From contig JAFGKD010000003.1 of assembly GCA_016928775.1 (NCBI GenBank), positions 1 through 35,493 on the forward strand: a DNA stretch of 35,493 bases, in the 5' to 3' direction. The DNA comes from Candidatus Zhuqueibacterota bacterium (GTDB lineage Bacteria; Zhuqueibacterota; Zhuqueibacteria; Residuimicrobiales; Krinioviventaceae). Below the pieces are notes generated by a model. The model was not told the DNA's origin. It did not search any database and worked only from the letters and a program-made list of their open reading frames with translations. The position numbers were made by a program, and so were the translations under genes. Positions 8,346-16,498 of the stretch are shown in pieces. Numbering within the stretch: the stretch's first letter is position 1; each line of letters opens with the position of its first letter.

Positions 8346-8999
8346 CTAATTGTTTTTCTTCTCCGGTTTGAACAAACCGGCATCGTTTGCGCCCAGCAGT
8401 CCTGCCGCGTAAAGCCGCTCATCGACAGGAGACAGATCGGCGATCATGGCAGGCGTCAACAAAAAGTATCTTTTGATTTCATCTGTTCGTTGGGCGATCC
8501 GTTCCATACATTTATCACTCATCATCCAATTTTCTTTATCAAAGGTCTGAAGATTCAACGGAACAGTGTAACCGCGCAGCGTTTTTTCGCCCTCGACATT
8601 GTAGTAGAGCTCAAAATAGGACAAAACCAATTCCCGCACTGTGCGAAAGATGGGCTCCCGGAAGCGTAATCCCACGACATTGGATTTGGCAACAGCGCCC
8701 CAGTGTCCGTTTTGTTTGAACACTGCGAGGAGATGCTCGTCGTCACGACCGTCCGGAATTAGATTGACAATTAATGGAGTAAAGCCTAGGAGTCGAAGGG
8801 CGCCAGCCCCGAACACGCCGCCATCGAAACAATGCGCCACACGATCCCGGATCACCTGCAAGGGACATCGATAAATTGGATCGCAGCTGTACGGGATCGA
8901 ATCGAGAAACTGTTGTATTTTATACGGCGAATTTAATCCCGACATCAGACGTCGCTCCGGGCTGTTGAGCGTTTCGAAAAAAAGAGAAGGATTGTACAT
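8346..8999 (-). CDS. Transglutaminase-like cysteine-protease-fold protein, function unknown
   Basis: 217 residues on the minus strand, ATG at 8999 with AGGA at a proper distance. The stretch VIRDRVAHCFDGGVFGAGALRL (Cys57) followed by DDEHLLAVF (His89) and GHWGAVAKSN has the Cys...His...polar order of transglutaminase-like/papain-fold domains, with the Cys at the start of a helix after a hydrophobic run. I cannot name a family more precisely. If active it would hydrolyse or transfer an amide; if not, it is a structural relative. There is no signal peptide. It is transcribed convergently with the methyltransferase. Confidence 0.65.
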   Translation of the reverse strand: MYNPSLFFETLNSPERRLMSGLNSPYKIQQFLDSIPYSCDPIYRCPLQVIRDRVAHCFDGGVFGAGALRLLGFTPLIVNLIPDGRDDEHLLAVFKQNGHWGAVAKSNVVGLRFREPIFRTVRELVLSYFELYYNVEGEKTLRGYTVPLNLQTFDKENWMMSDKCMERIAQRTDEIKRYFLLTPAMIADLSPVDERLYAAGLLGANDAGLFKPEKKNN

Positions 9000-9221
9000 A
9001 GAGTATCCTGAAGAATATTATCCTTTATGCCAATGAAACAGTTTTATTGAAAAATATTCATGCCGAAATATAAATATTATTTGTGAATTGACAAAATTAG
9101 TATTAAAATTAGGCTGGGTTTTTGAATGCCTCAATCTTAAATAACATGTGGAATAATACGAACAAAATATCAAAATTTCCCGGAGGCAAAAAATCCAAGG
9201 TTTAATTATTGGAGGCAAAAG

Positions 9222-9830
9222 ATGAACGTCAAGCTTGTTTTGCTTGTTATGGGCTTGGCAGCAGTAATGCTCGTAGGGTGTGCCAAAGCACCTCAACAAG
9301 AACTGGACGCGGCGAAAGCTGCCCTGGAAGCAGCAAAAGCCGCCGAAGTTGATCGCTATTTAGCCGATCAGTACAATGCGGCAAATGATTCCGTGAACGC
9401 TGCACTGACAGAGATTGAAACGCAGAATTCCAAATCTGCTTTATCAAGAAATTATTCGAAAGCGAGATCGCTGCTTGCTACCGCGACTGGAATGCTCAAC
9501 AGCGCATTGCCGCTGGTCGACTCGACCAAAGCACAAGTCAAAGCAGATGTTGAAAACCTTCTCACCTATGCGCAAACCGAGTTGAATGCGGCAAAACAGC
9601 TGATCACTATCGCGCCGAAGGGCAAAGAGGGAAAAGCCGCATTGGAAGCAATCCAAAGTGAATTGGCGACGTGTGAAACCGCTCTGCTGGAAGTGGGTCC
9701 CATTGCTGAAAAAGGTGACTTTATGTCAGCCAAAGACCAGGTGAATGCCGCCCTCCAGAAAATACTTGCGCTGAAAGACGAGGTTCAGCAAGCCATTGAC
9801 AAGCAAGCTGCTGCCAAAAGTATAAAGTAA
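9222..9830 (+). CDS. DUF4398-like helical lipoprotein
   Basis: 202 residues, preceded by GGAGG (9211-9215). Lipoprotein signal with lipobox LVGC, then an Ala-rich, wholly helical body. The pattern AAKAAEVDRYLADQYNAA followed by YSKARSLLATAT matches the DUF4398 type found in envelope lipoproteins, usually beside peptidoglycan-active or OmpA-like proteins. The following locus is a decayed L,D-transpeptidase gene whose N-terminal part has the same helical motif, so the two probably formed a cell-envelope pair. A strong terminator follows. The exact role is unknown. Confidence 0.85.
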   Translation: MNVKLVLLVMGLAAVMLVGCAKAPQQELDAAKAALEAAKAAEVDRYLADQYNAANDSVNAALTEIETQNSKSALSRNYSKARSLLATATGMLNSALPLVDSTKAQVKADVENLLTYAQTELNAAKQLITIAPKGKEGKAALEAIQSELATCETALLEVGPIAEKGDFMSAKDQVNAALQKILALKDEVQQAIDKQAAAKSIK

Positions 9831-9863
9831 AGGCAAATAGTTCACCACAAAAAAAATCTCAAT

Positions 9864-9916
9864 AGCCTCAACCCAAGAGTCATTGTCATTCGGCTGCTGG
9901 GTGAGGCTCTTTTTTT
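9864..9916 (+). terminator. Rho-independent terminator after the DUF4398-like gene
   Basis: AGCCTCAACCCA (9864-9875) pairs with TGGGTGAGGCT (9898-9908) with one bulged base, and a run of Ts follows. It lies about 35 bases past the stop. Confidence 0.88.
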
Positions 9917-9961
9917 ATCATCATCCCAATATGCGTCCAGATGTAAATAACACAAAGCGTT

Positions 9962-10361
9962 TTGTCCTCTTTGCCGTTCTTGAGCATCATCTTGCCAAGC
10001 TTCATTCTCCTCACCATTTTCCCTCCTGGCCCGTCTGTCACGGCTGTCCGCCAATGTCAGGATATCCTTATACGAGCGAGACAGCCGGAGGCAAATCGTT
10101 ATGCTTCCTCACGCTATGACTCGGCGCAACATGCCTGGCAACTCGCTTTTTCGGAATGCCAATGAGCTGGCCATGGCTTCGGTCAAACAGGCAAAAGCAA
10201 AAAGGGATTCTTTGGCAGCCGATGACGCTCCTCGGCGGAACGATTATACCGCGCCAATCGGCGGATTGATTGAAATCCATGGCGAGGGCGGAAAAGGTGT
10301 CAATTGGACAAAAGGCTGTAACGTAAAAAAGAACGGCTTGTGCCTTTCTCCGCATTTTTGA
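9962..10361 (+). pseudogene. Decayed exported L,D-transpeptidase with DUF4398-like N-terminus
   Basis: The pieces of one protein lie in two frames. Frame with 9962: a hydrophobic leader, then ARQPEANRYASSRYDSAQ and AWQLAFSECQ, ended by a stop at 10163-10165. Frame with 10101: NANELAMASVKQAKAKRDSL, then GGLIEIHGEGGKGVNWTKGC, the His-Gly...Gly-Cys active-site segment of YkuD-type L,D-transpeptidases, which cross-link peptidoglycan or anchor lipoproteins. Between the helical part and the active site the whole upstream half of the catalytic domain (normally around 80 residues) is missing, and the frame ends about 14 residues after the Cys. A frameshift plus internal deletion is the simplest explanation. 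Identification of the active-site segment is firm; the exact limits are not. Confidence 0.72.
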
Positions 10362-10804
10362 TCATCAGCTCTTCCGACAATACGTTCACCTTGATGGAAG
10401 GTCGACGAGTTATACGCCAAGGGATGCTGCGACTTGAACGGCCTTATGTTTATTGTCGCTTGTTTTTTGACCGGGATATCATCCTGGATATTCGCCAAAT
10501 GGGTCGTCCATCATTGCGCGGGGCTTTGCAAAGATTGGGCTATTCTTTCCGATGGCGTTTTTATGTTTTGCAGGATGATATAAAAACTCTTTTATGCGGC
10601 AGTATCCCCGGACATCAGCCATGGATTAGAATCCGTTTGGGCAACGATGATGCGAAAGCGATTTATCGCTCATTAAATGGTGATATTCACTTGGTCTTGC
10701 TCGCATCACTGCTACCGATGGCATCCCCCCAAGGAGAGATGTTGCCAGCGTCTCTAATTTTCCGTGACCATAGCCCCGCAATGGCCGAATATGCCGGCTG
10801 TTAG
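10340..10804 (+). CDS. Hypothetical open frame after the transpeptidase pseudogene
   Basis: 154 codons from a GTG, or 136 from the ATG at 10394. The residues do not look random (RPYVYCRLFFDRDIILDIRQ, PWIRIRLGNDDAKAIYRSLN), but I recognise no family, and there is no good ribosome-binding site. It follows a broken gene in another frame, so it may be a remnant or part of the same decayed locus. Low confidence that it is expressed. Confidence 0.3.
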   Translation: MPFSAFLIISSSDNTFTLMEGRRVIRQGMLRLERPYVYCRLFFDRDIILDIRQMGRPSLRGALQRLGYSFRWRFYVLQDDIKTLLCGSIPGHQPWIRIRLGNDDAKAIYRSLNGDIHLVLLASLLPMASPQGEMLPASLIFRDHSPAMAEYAGC

Positions 10805-10874
10805 TTTCGCCATCGTGAGAAATAAATTGAGCCAAAAGCCCACCCAGGTCACCCGATTTACCGAGGCTGTTCTG

Positions 10875-12449
10875 CTATTTTTCCGCATGCTGTCCTCGAA
10901 AGACTTTTCGAGTCCTTAAAATCGACGTAAAGGCAATTATCATCAGGACGAAAATGGCAATTTCCCCGACATAGTGCAGAAACATGGCAAAAAGGAATGC
11001 CCCGGTAAACGCTAACAGCCCGGTCAAAAACCAACCGCCAACAACAATGAGCACACCGTTCACCCTATACGAGGCATTTTGCCGGTCCCAGGCATTATCA
11101 GCGATAGATGAACCCATTGCCACCATAAACGTGACGTACGTCGTCGACAGCGGCAGCTTGAGAGATGTACCTAAGGAGATCAAACTGCTGGCGACCATAA
11201 GATTAACCGATGCTCTGACCAGATCAAATGCCGGCGATAAATCTTTGGGGGTGTGTTTATAGTGTTTTTTGGGCCGATAGCGTTTTTTTATCCATTTTCT
11301 GATAAAGTGTGGCAGAAGCTTATTGATTCGTTGAAAGAGTGCAATAGTGAGCTCAACCAGATATAAAGCGATTGGAGACGATGTAAATCGCTCCTCACCT
11401 TTGGCGTGGCGCGCTAATTCCACTTCTGTTTTGGTGACATATCTGGCCTTTTGGGAAAACCATAGCGTCAGCGTCATGATAATACCGGCAGCCAGGAGAA
11501 CATAAACTGGCGCCGGTAGTTGTTGATTAAGGGATGCCATAAAATTAGATCCGGTATTCATATCAAAGCCTGTAAGTTGATAGGAAAGGAACCCGGCAAA
11601 CGGCACGCCGATAAAGTTGACCAAATCATTGGCAGCAAAAGACAGTGCCAATGCAAAAGTGCCGGTCAAAACAAAAATTTTGAGGGGATTGATTTTGCTA
11701 TAAAAACTAAGCAGCGTAAAAATCACGCTACAGACGACAAAAAAAGTCAACAGGAATAAGCCCACGTGATTTTGTAACCAATCCATTTGTTTCGCTGACA
11801 ACAGCATGGAGCCTTTGAGTCCTTTGATCAAAATGTAATAAAAGATAAATGACATGGCAAGCGCAGACCAGATGCTGCCGCTGATCCGGTGATGCCGTTT
11901 GATTCGAAAGGTGAATACAAGTCGTGTTGCAAACTGCACAAGAGCGCCGATTGACAGTGCCAGGATGACGGATATAAAAATGCTGAAAATCATTAAAAGC
12001 GCCCGATCGGAATTGATATACTGCGCCAACTGGGCAAAATCGGCATCTTTTTGCCAGAGCATGGTCAGTCCGATCGCAGTCGCACCACCCAATAACTCAA
12101 AAACAAACGAGACCGAGGTGGAAGTGGGCAGTCCATAGGTGTTGAACAGATCGAGCAAAATGACATCGCTGAACATCACAGCCAGAAAAATGATGATCAC
12201 ACCATCAAAGGTAAAATACTGTGGATAGAACACCCCCTTACGGGCGATCTCGAGCATGCCGCTTGAGTAGATTGTCCCAATGACGATGCCGACAGAGGCG
12301 ACGATCATGATAGCCCAACGAGGTGCCACATGCGAGCCGACAGCAGAATTGGTAAAGTTGACTGCATCGTTGGCGACGCCAACGATAAGATCGGAAATGG
12401 CCAGGGCAACCAGAACGATCAACGGAAAATAATATAGAACAATCTGCAT
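10875..12449 (-). CDS. PiT-family inorganic phosphate transporter
   Basis: 524 residues with the ATG at 12449; an in-frame TTG 81 bases upstream would add a non-hydrophobic stretch unlike the family. Both PiT signature halves are visible: GVANDAVNF (about 24-32) with GLPTSTSVS (106-114), and FAANDLVNF (271-279) with KLPLSTTYV near the C-terminus. This is the inverted-topology duplication of PF01384 (SLC20/PitA). It carries phosphate with H+ or Na+ across the inner membrane, with about 10-12 membrane segments. A basic cytoplasmic loop (HFIRKWIKKRYRPKKHYKH) splits the second half. No PhoU-like partner is adjacent, unlike many PiT operons. It is divergent from the gamma-glutamyltransferase operon. 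Confidence 0.93.
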   Translation of the reverse strand: MQIVLYYFPLIVLVALAISDLIVGVANDAVNFTNSAVGSHVAPRWAIMIVASVGIVIGTIYSSGMLEIARKGVFYPQYFTFDGVIIIFLAVMFSDVILLDLFNTYGLPTSTSVSFVFELLGGATAIGLTMLWQKDADFAQLAQYINSDRALLMIFSIFISVILALSIGALVQFATRLVFTFRIKRHHRISGSIWSALAMSFIFYYILIKGLKGSMLLSAKQMDWLQNHVGLFLLTFFVVCSVIFTLLSFYSKINPLKIFVLTGTFALALSFAANDLVNFIGVPFAGFLSYQLTGFDMNTGSNFMASLNQQLPAPVYVLLAAGIIMTLTLWFSQKARYVTKTEVELARHAKGEERFTSSPIALYLVELTIALFQRINKLLPHFIRKWIKKRYRPKKHYKHTPKDLSPAFDLVRASVNLMVASSLISLGTSLKLPLSTTYVTFMVAMGSSIADNAWDRQNASYRVNGVLIVVGGWFLTGLLAFTGAFLFAMFLHYVGEIAIFVLMIIAFTSILRTRKVFRGQHAEK

Positions 12450-12679
12450 GGCGAGAACCCAAATGATATGATCACAATAATGTGCCACTATTATAGATAA
12501 CGTATGGCGCGAACCGACGCATAATAGCAAAATTTTGAGGATTCAGCAAGTGATTTTAGCCGCATACCTGTCAACATGATGGCGAGAATCGGAAACCACC
12601 TCAAATTTCGATGCCCACTCGCAAGTGAGGTCTTACATTTCTCTGGCTTTGTTTATTGGAATTATGTAATATAGTATGT

Positions 12680-14272
12680 ATGCAAACAGTGCATGAGGAT
12701 ATATTCTTTGACCGCGAGAACAAGCGCGACGATCCCGCCCTGTGGACCTGTACGTCTGAAAACGGTATCGTTGTGTCGGCACATTACCGGGCATCGCAGG
12801 CGGGTGTCGAGATTCTCAGGCAAGGCGGCAACGCCATCGATGCCACTGTAGCGGTCTCGGTCGCGCTCGGCGTGGTCGAGCCGGCGGCATCGGGATTGGG
12901 TGGTATGGTCATGATGAACATTCACCTGGCTGAAAAAAAGCGCACTTTAATCATCGAAGGACCATGCCGCGCACCGAAAAACGCTGCACCTGAAATCGTT
13001 GCCGCGTACCCGCGCAAATCCGGCTACAAAGCCGTGGCTGTTCCAACTCATCCCGCTGTCCTGACTTATGTTCTGAACAAATATGGCACCCAATCAGTTT
13101 ATGCTGTCCTGCAACCCGCTATCCGGCTGGCGGAAGAGGGCGTTCTGATGACCCCGTTCCAGCATCGGCTTCTCAATAGCTATGCCAGCCAGTTATGCGA
13201 ACACAACGGAGCCGCTTTTTTCCTGAATGAACCGGGCAACGCTTACGCTGCGGGTCAATGTGTTCGGCAGCCCATACTGGCATCGACGTTAAAACGAATG
13301 GCACAACATGGATTTGAAGAGTTTTATTGTGGAGAAACGGGTGCGCGGATTATCAAGGATATGGTTGCAAATGGTGGCTTTATCAGCAGGAAGGATTTTG
13401 ATCCACCGCCATTTCCCGTTGAGTCAAAACCTCTTTGTCGCTCTGTTTTAGGCTGGGAGGTTTTTACCATGCCCCCGCCGGGGGGCGGCCTGGCCCTGCT
13501 GGAAATGCTTTTGCTATATGAAAAATTGAAACCGCTCACCTTTGATCCAACATCACCAGAGACAGTGCTGCTGTTCGCATCCATCATTCATAAAGCCAGA
13601 AAAGATCGCGCGACGTTTCGCCTGGAATTGCACAAGCACGGTGAAGCGATGTACAAGTTGCTGGAGGCCGGGTATATTCAACACATCGCAGCATCGCTGC
13701 AAGCGGAGCTGACGGGCGCCGGCGAAACCACCCATTTTAATATCATCGATCGTTGGGGGAATATCGTCGCCTGCACCCAGTCCATCGAACGCTCCTATGG
13801 TGCCAAAGTCGTGACGCCATCACTGGGATTTTTATATAATGGCTTTATGAAGGGATTCAAGATCAAAAATAAAAAACATCCGCACTATTTGCAGCCGGGT
13901 GCCGTTGCGCGTTCAAATGCAGCGCCGACGCTCGTTTTTGCGCCCAATAGAGTCTTTGCTATTGGCTCGACGGGATCGGAACGCCTGGCTTCCGGTCTTT
14001 TTCAGGTGCTCATTCGATTATTTCATCAGGATGGCTTTGCTGCTGTCTCTGCGTCGCGACTGCATTGTACACCACAAAAGCACGTGCAGCTGGAAGAAGA
14101 ACGCTTTTCAAAAGCGCAGCGTGCAGCGCTACAACAAGCTGGCTATCACCTGGCACCCTACCACGGAGCCTGGGCATTTTCCGCCGGTGGTCTCCACCTC
14201 GCTTGCCGCGAAAAGAAACATCAGTGGGGCGTGGCTGATCCTCGGCGTGATGGCGCCGCCCTGGGCGTTTAA
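12680..14272 (+). CDS. Gamma-glutamyltransferase family protein 1 (atypical acceptor/alpha-amino site)
   Basis: 530 residues from the ATG at 12680; a TTG eight codons upstream is less likely. Ntn-hydrolase of the GGT family (PF01019), made as a proenzyme that cuts itself before a Thr. The nucleophile is the first Thr of ETTHF (Thr350), giving ~349- and ~181-residue chains. EGPCRAP keeps the Arg that binds the glutamyl group. The oxyanion loop is present as GSTGSERL. Where classical GGT has LNNQMDDF, this protein has YNGFMKGF: both acidic residues that hold the substrate alpha-amino group are gone, so the substrate may differ from glutathione. There is no signal peptide, which is unusual, since bacterial GGTs are mostly periplasmic. 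First gene of a tight six-gene operon; 41% or so shorter spacing than random is not claimed, simply 71 bases to the next gene. Confidence 0.9.
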   Translation: MQTVHEDIFFDRENKRDDPALWTCTSENGIVVSAHYRASQAGVEILRQGGNAIDATVAVSVALGVVEPAASGLGGMVMMNIHLAEKKRTLIIEGPCRAPKNAAPEIVAAYPRKSGYKAVAVPTHPAVLTYVLNKYGTQSVYAVLQPAIRLAEEGVLMTPFQHRLLNSYASQLCEHNGAAFFLNEPGNAYAAGQCVRQPILASTLKRMAQHGFEEFYCGETGARIIKDMVANGGFISRKDFDPPPFPVESKPLCRSVLGWEVFTMPPPGGGLALLEMLLLYEKLKPLTFDPTSPETVLLFASIIHKARKDRATFRLELHKHGEAMYKLLEAGYIQHIAASLQAELTGAGETTHFNIIDRWGNIVACTQSIERSYGAKVVTPSLGFLYNGFMKGFKIKNKKHPHYLQPGAVARSNAAPTLVFAPNRVFAIGSTGSERLASGLFQVLIRLFHQDGFAAVSASRLHCTPQKHVQLEEERFSKAQRAALQQAGYHLAPYHGAWAFSAGGLHLACREKKHQWGVADPRRDGAALGV

Positions 14273-14343
14273 GGAGATGCGGCGAGATAAATGCGTGATT
14301 CGTTCATATTTAATCAAGGTGACAATCTATAGCTGGATGTAAA

Positions 14344-16497
14344 ATGAAGGTTGCCATTATTTACAACAAGGATTTCACCCGCGTCATTAATACATTTGGG
14401 ATGCAGAACAAGGAAAAATACAATCCCAAAACGGTCAGGATGGTGGCGGATGCGCTGGAAGCGGGTGGTCATAATGTAGAAATCATTGACGGCAATATGC
14501 ACGTCATTGAGTCATTACAAAACTTTATGCCCAAGGTCCTCGAAGGAGAACGTATGGGCATGGTTTTCAATATGGCCTACGGCATACAGGGCGAAAGTCG
14601 CTACACTCATTTACCATCCATGCTGGAGATGCTCGGTATTCCCTATGTTGGCTCAACTCCGGCTGGCCATGCGTTAGCTTTGGACAAGGTCATCACCAAG
14701 ATCATCATGCAAAAGCACGGCATTCCCACGCCAAATTTTTGGGTTTATAATAGTGCTGATGAAAATATGAGTGATGTTGAGTTTCCGGTTATTATCAAGC
14801 CAAAGATGGAAGCCGTCTCGTTTGGGATTAAGGTTGCCTATAATGTTGACAATTTACGCGATGCCGTACATTTTATTGTTGCGGAATTTTCGCAGCAGGC
14901 TCTGGTGGAACAATTTGTTCGAGGTCGTGAATTTGCTGTCGGATTGATCGGCAATAATCCGGTTGAAGCATTCCCGGTTCTTGAGATCGATCTTGAGAAT
15001 AATCTCGATGCCATCCAGACTGTTGAGGATAAACGAAAAGCACCGCGACAAAAACTTTGTCCTGCGCCGATTCCAGATGAATTGGCTGATGAGATGAAAC
15101 GCTGGAGTGTTGCGGCTTTTAAGGTGCTGGGTTTGCGGGATTTCGCTCGAGTTGATATTCGTCTTGATGAGCAAAATAATATCTACCTGCTTGAAATTAA
15201 CTCTATGGCCAGCCTCGGCGCGACGGGTTCATATTCTTATGCCGCAAAAGTCGCCGGCTACGACTATAATGCGCTGGTCAATAAAATGCTGGATGTCGCA
15301 GCTGTGCGCTATTTTGCCAATAATGCCTTGACGGCGGAAAAGGTTGGCAAACGTGTGCCAGCGCATGTTCGCATACGCGGTTTCCTGCGCAGCCGTCAAT
15401 CCTCCCTGGAAGACCTGCTGAAAAAAATGGTCAACCTGAATACCTATGTCCGAAATTTTGAGGGCGTTAACTCGCTCGGAAATCTGGTGAATAAAGAACT
15501 GAGCGCTCTCGGTTTTGCACAACAATGTTACCCACAGGTCGAGGTTGGCAACATTCTCTATTTCTCCAATACGAAAGAAGAGGAGATCGATCTACTCCTG
15601 CTTGGCAATCTTGATAATGATGTGCGAGCCGCGCGGCAAGAATATTTTAAAATTAGCGGGCAGAGAGTATTAGGCACAGGTATCTGGGAGCATAAAGGCG
15701 GACTCGTTGTACTGGTGGCGGCTCTGCAAGCCCTTCGATTCATCAAGAAGATCCGTGCAACCAAAATAGGAGTTTTACTCACCAGCGATGACACCTTGCA
15801 GGGACGGCTATCGCGGTCAATCCTCTTGCAGCATGCACAGTGTGCCCGATATATCATTGGCTTGCATGGCGCTTTTTTGAATGGCGGTGTGGTCACGTCA
15901 CGCTCCGGCGCTGCTGTCTACTCTTTGACGATGAAATTGATCGATAATGAAGACGCTGCAAACGTGGCGCTGGCAAGCCAGGTCTTTAATAAAATGATTG
16001 AGGATGTGGTGAACATGAGTGCCCCGAAAGATGGCCTGGTCATTGCGCCGCACAAGCTGCAATTCGAATCCAATATAACCGAGCCTTTTGCGCATGGAGA
16101 AGCATTGATCAGCGTACGATTCCACAATCCACAACAAATGAAAGAGATCGATAGTAGAATTAAAAAGAGCATTCCGTCGCGGAAATATAAAAACAAACTG
16201 GACTTTCAATTGGAAGGTGGCGTGCGCCGGCCTCCCATGCTCCGTTCAGAAGGCGTCGCAAAAATGTATGAAACACTGAAACGTCTCGCTGACAAACTTG
16301 ACGTCCGGCTGCTTGAGGAACACAGATGGAGCTCGGCTGATATTTCATTCATTGAAAATAATGAAAATAAAATCGACGGCCTGGGTCCTATCGGGACAAA
16401 ACCATCCGAAGAATCAGAGTATGTTTTGCGTCATAGTTTACTGGAGCGGGCAACCTTGTTGGCCACGGTATTAATGGAATTTTGCAAAAAGGTGTGA
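14344..16497 (+). CDS. Ddl-like ATP-grasp ligase fused to a degenerate M20/CPG2-like domain
   Basis: 717 residues. Residues 1 to about 325 are a D-Ala-D-Ala-ligase-like ATP-grasp enzyme: LGIPYVGSTPAGHALALDK, FPVIIKPKMEAVSFGI, VEQFVRGREFAVGLIG, FARVDIRL and the Mg-binding LLEINSMASLG. Such enzymes join a carboxylate to an amine through an acyl phosphate. Residues about 365-717 align with M20 carboxypeptidases of the CPG2 type, ending in DGLGPIG...SEYV...SLLERATLLA. The metal ligands are replaced: expected His is Asn422 (LGNLD), Asp is Glu449 (GIWEHKGG), the Glu pair is Asp482-Asp483, the next acid is His508 and the last His is Pro687. The domain is therefore probably not a normal dizinc peptidase; it may bind a glutamyl product. 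One base separates it from mscS. Substrates unknown. Confidence 0.85.
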   Translation: MKVAIIYNKDFTRVINTFGMQNKEKYNPKTVRMVADALEAGGHNVEIIDGNMHVIESLQNFMPKVLEGERMGMVFNMAYGIQGESRYTHLPSMLEMLGIPYVGSTPAGHALALDKVITKIIMQKHGIPTPNFWVYNSADENMSDVEFPVIIKPKMEAVSFGIKVAYNVDNLRDAVHFIVAEFSQQALVEQFVRGREFAVGLIGNNPVEAFPVLEIDLENNLDAIQTVEDKRKAPRQKLCPAPIPDELADEMKRWSVAAFKVLGLRDFARVDIRLDEQNNIYLLEINSMASLGATGSYSYAAKVAGYDYNALVNKMLDVAAVRYFANNALTAEKVGKRVPAHVRIRGFLRSRQSSLEDLLKKMVNLNTYVRNFEGVNSLGNLVNKELSALGFAQQCYPQVEVGNILYFSNTKEEEIDLLLLGNLDNDVRAARQEYFKISGQRVLGTGIWEHKGGLVVLVAALQALRFIKKIRATKIGVLLTSDDTLQGRLSRSILLQHAQCARYIIGLHGAFLNGGVVTSRSGAAVYSLTMKLIDNEDAANVALASQVFNKMIEDVVNMSAPKDGLVIAPHKLQFESNITEPFAHGEALISVRFHNPQQMKEIDSRIKKSIPSRKYKNKLDFQLEGGVRRPPMLRSEGVAKMYETLKRLADKLDVRLLEEHRWSSADISFIENNENKIDGLGPIGTKPSEESEYVLRHSLLERATLLATVLMEFCKKV

Positions 16498-16498
16498 G

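Noticed and set aside
9088..9093. TTGACA as a promoter for the DUF4398-like gene
   Set aside because: No acceptable -10 box at 15-19 bases.
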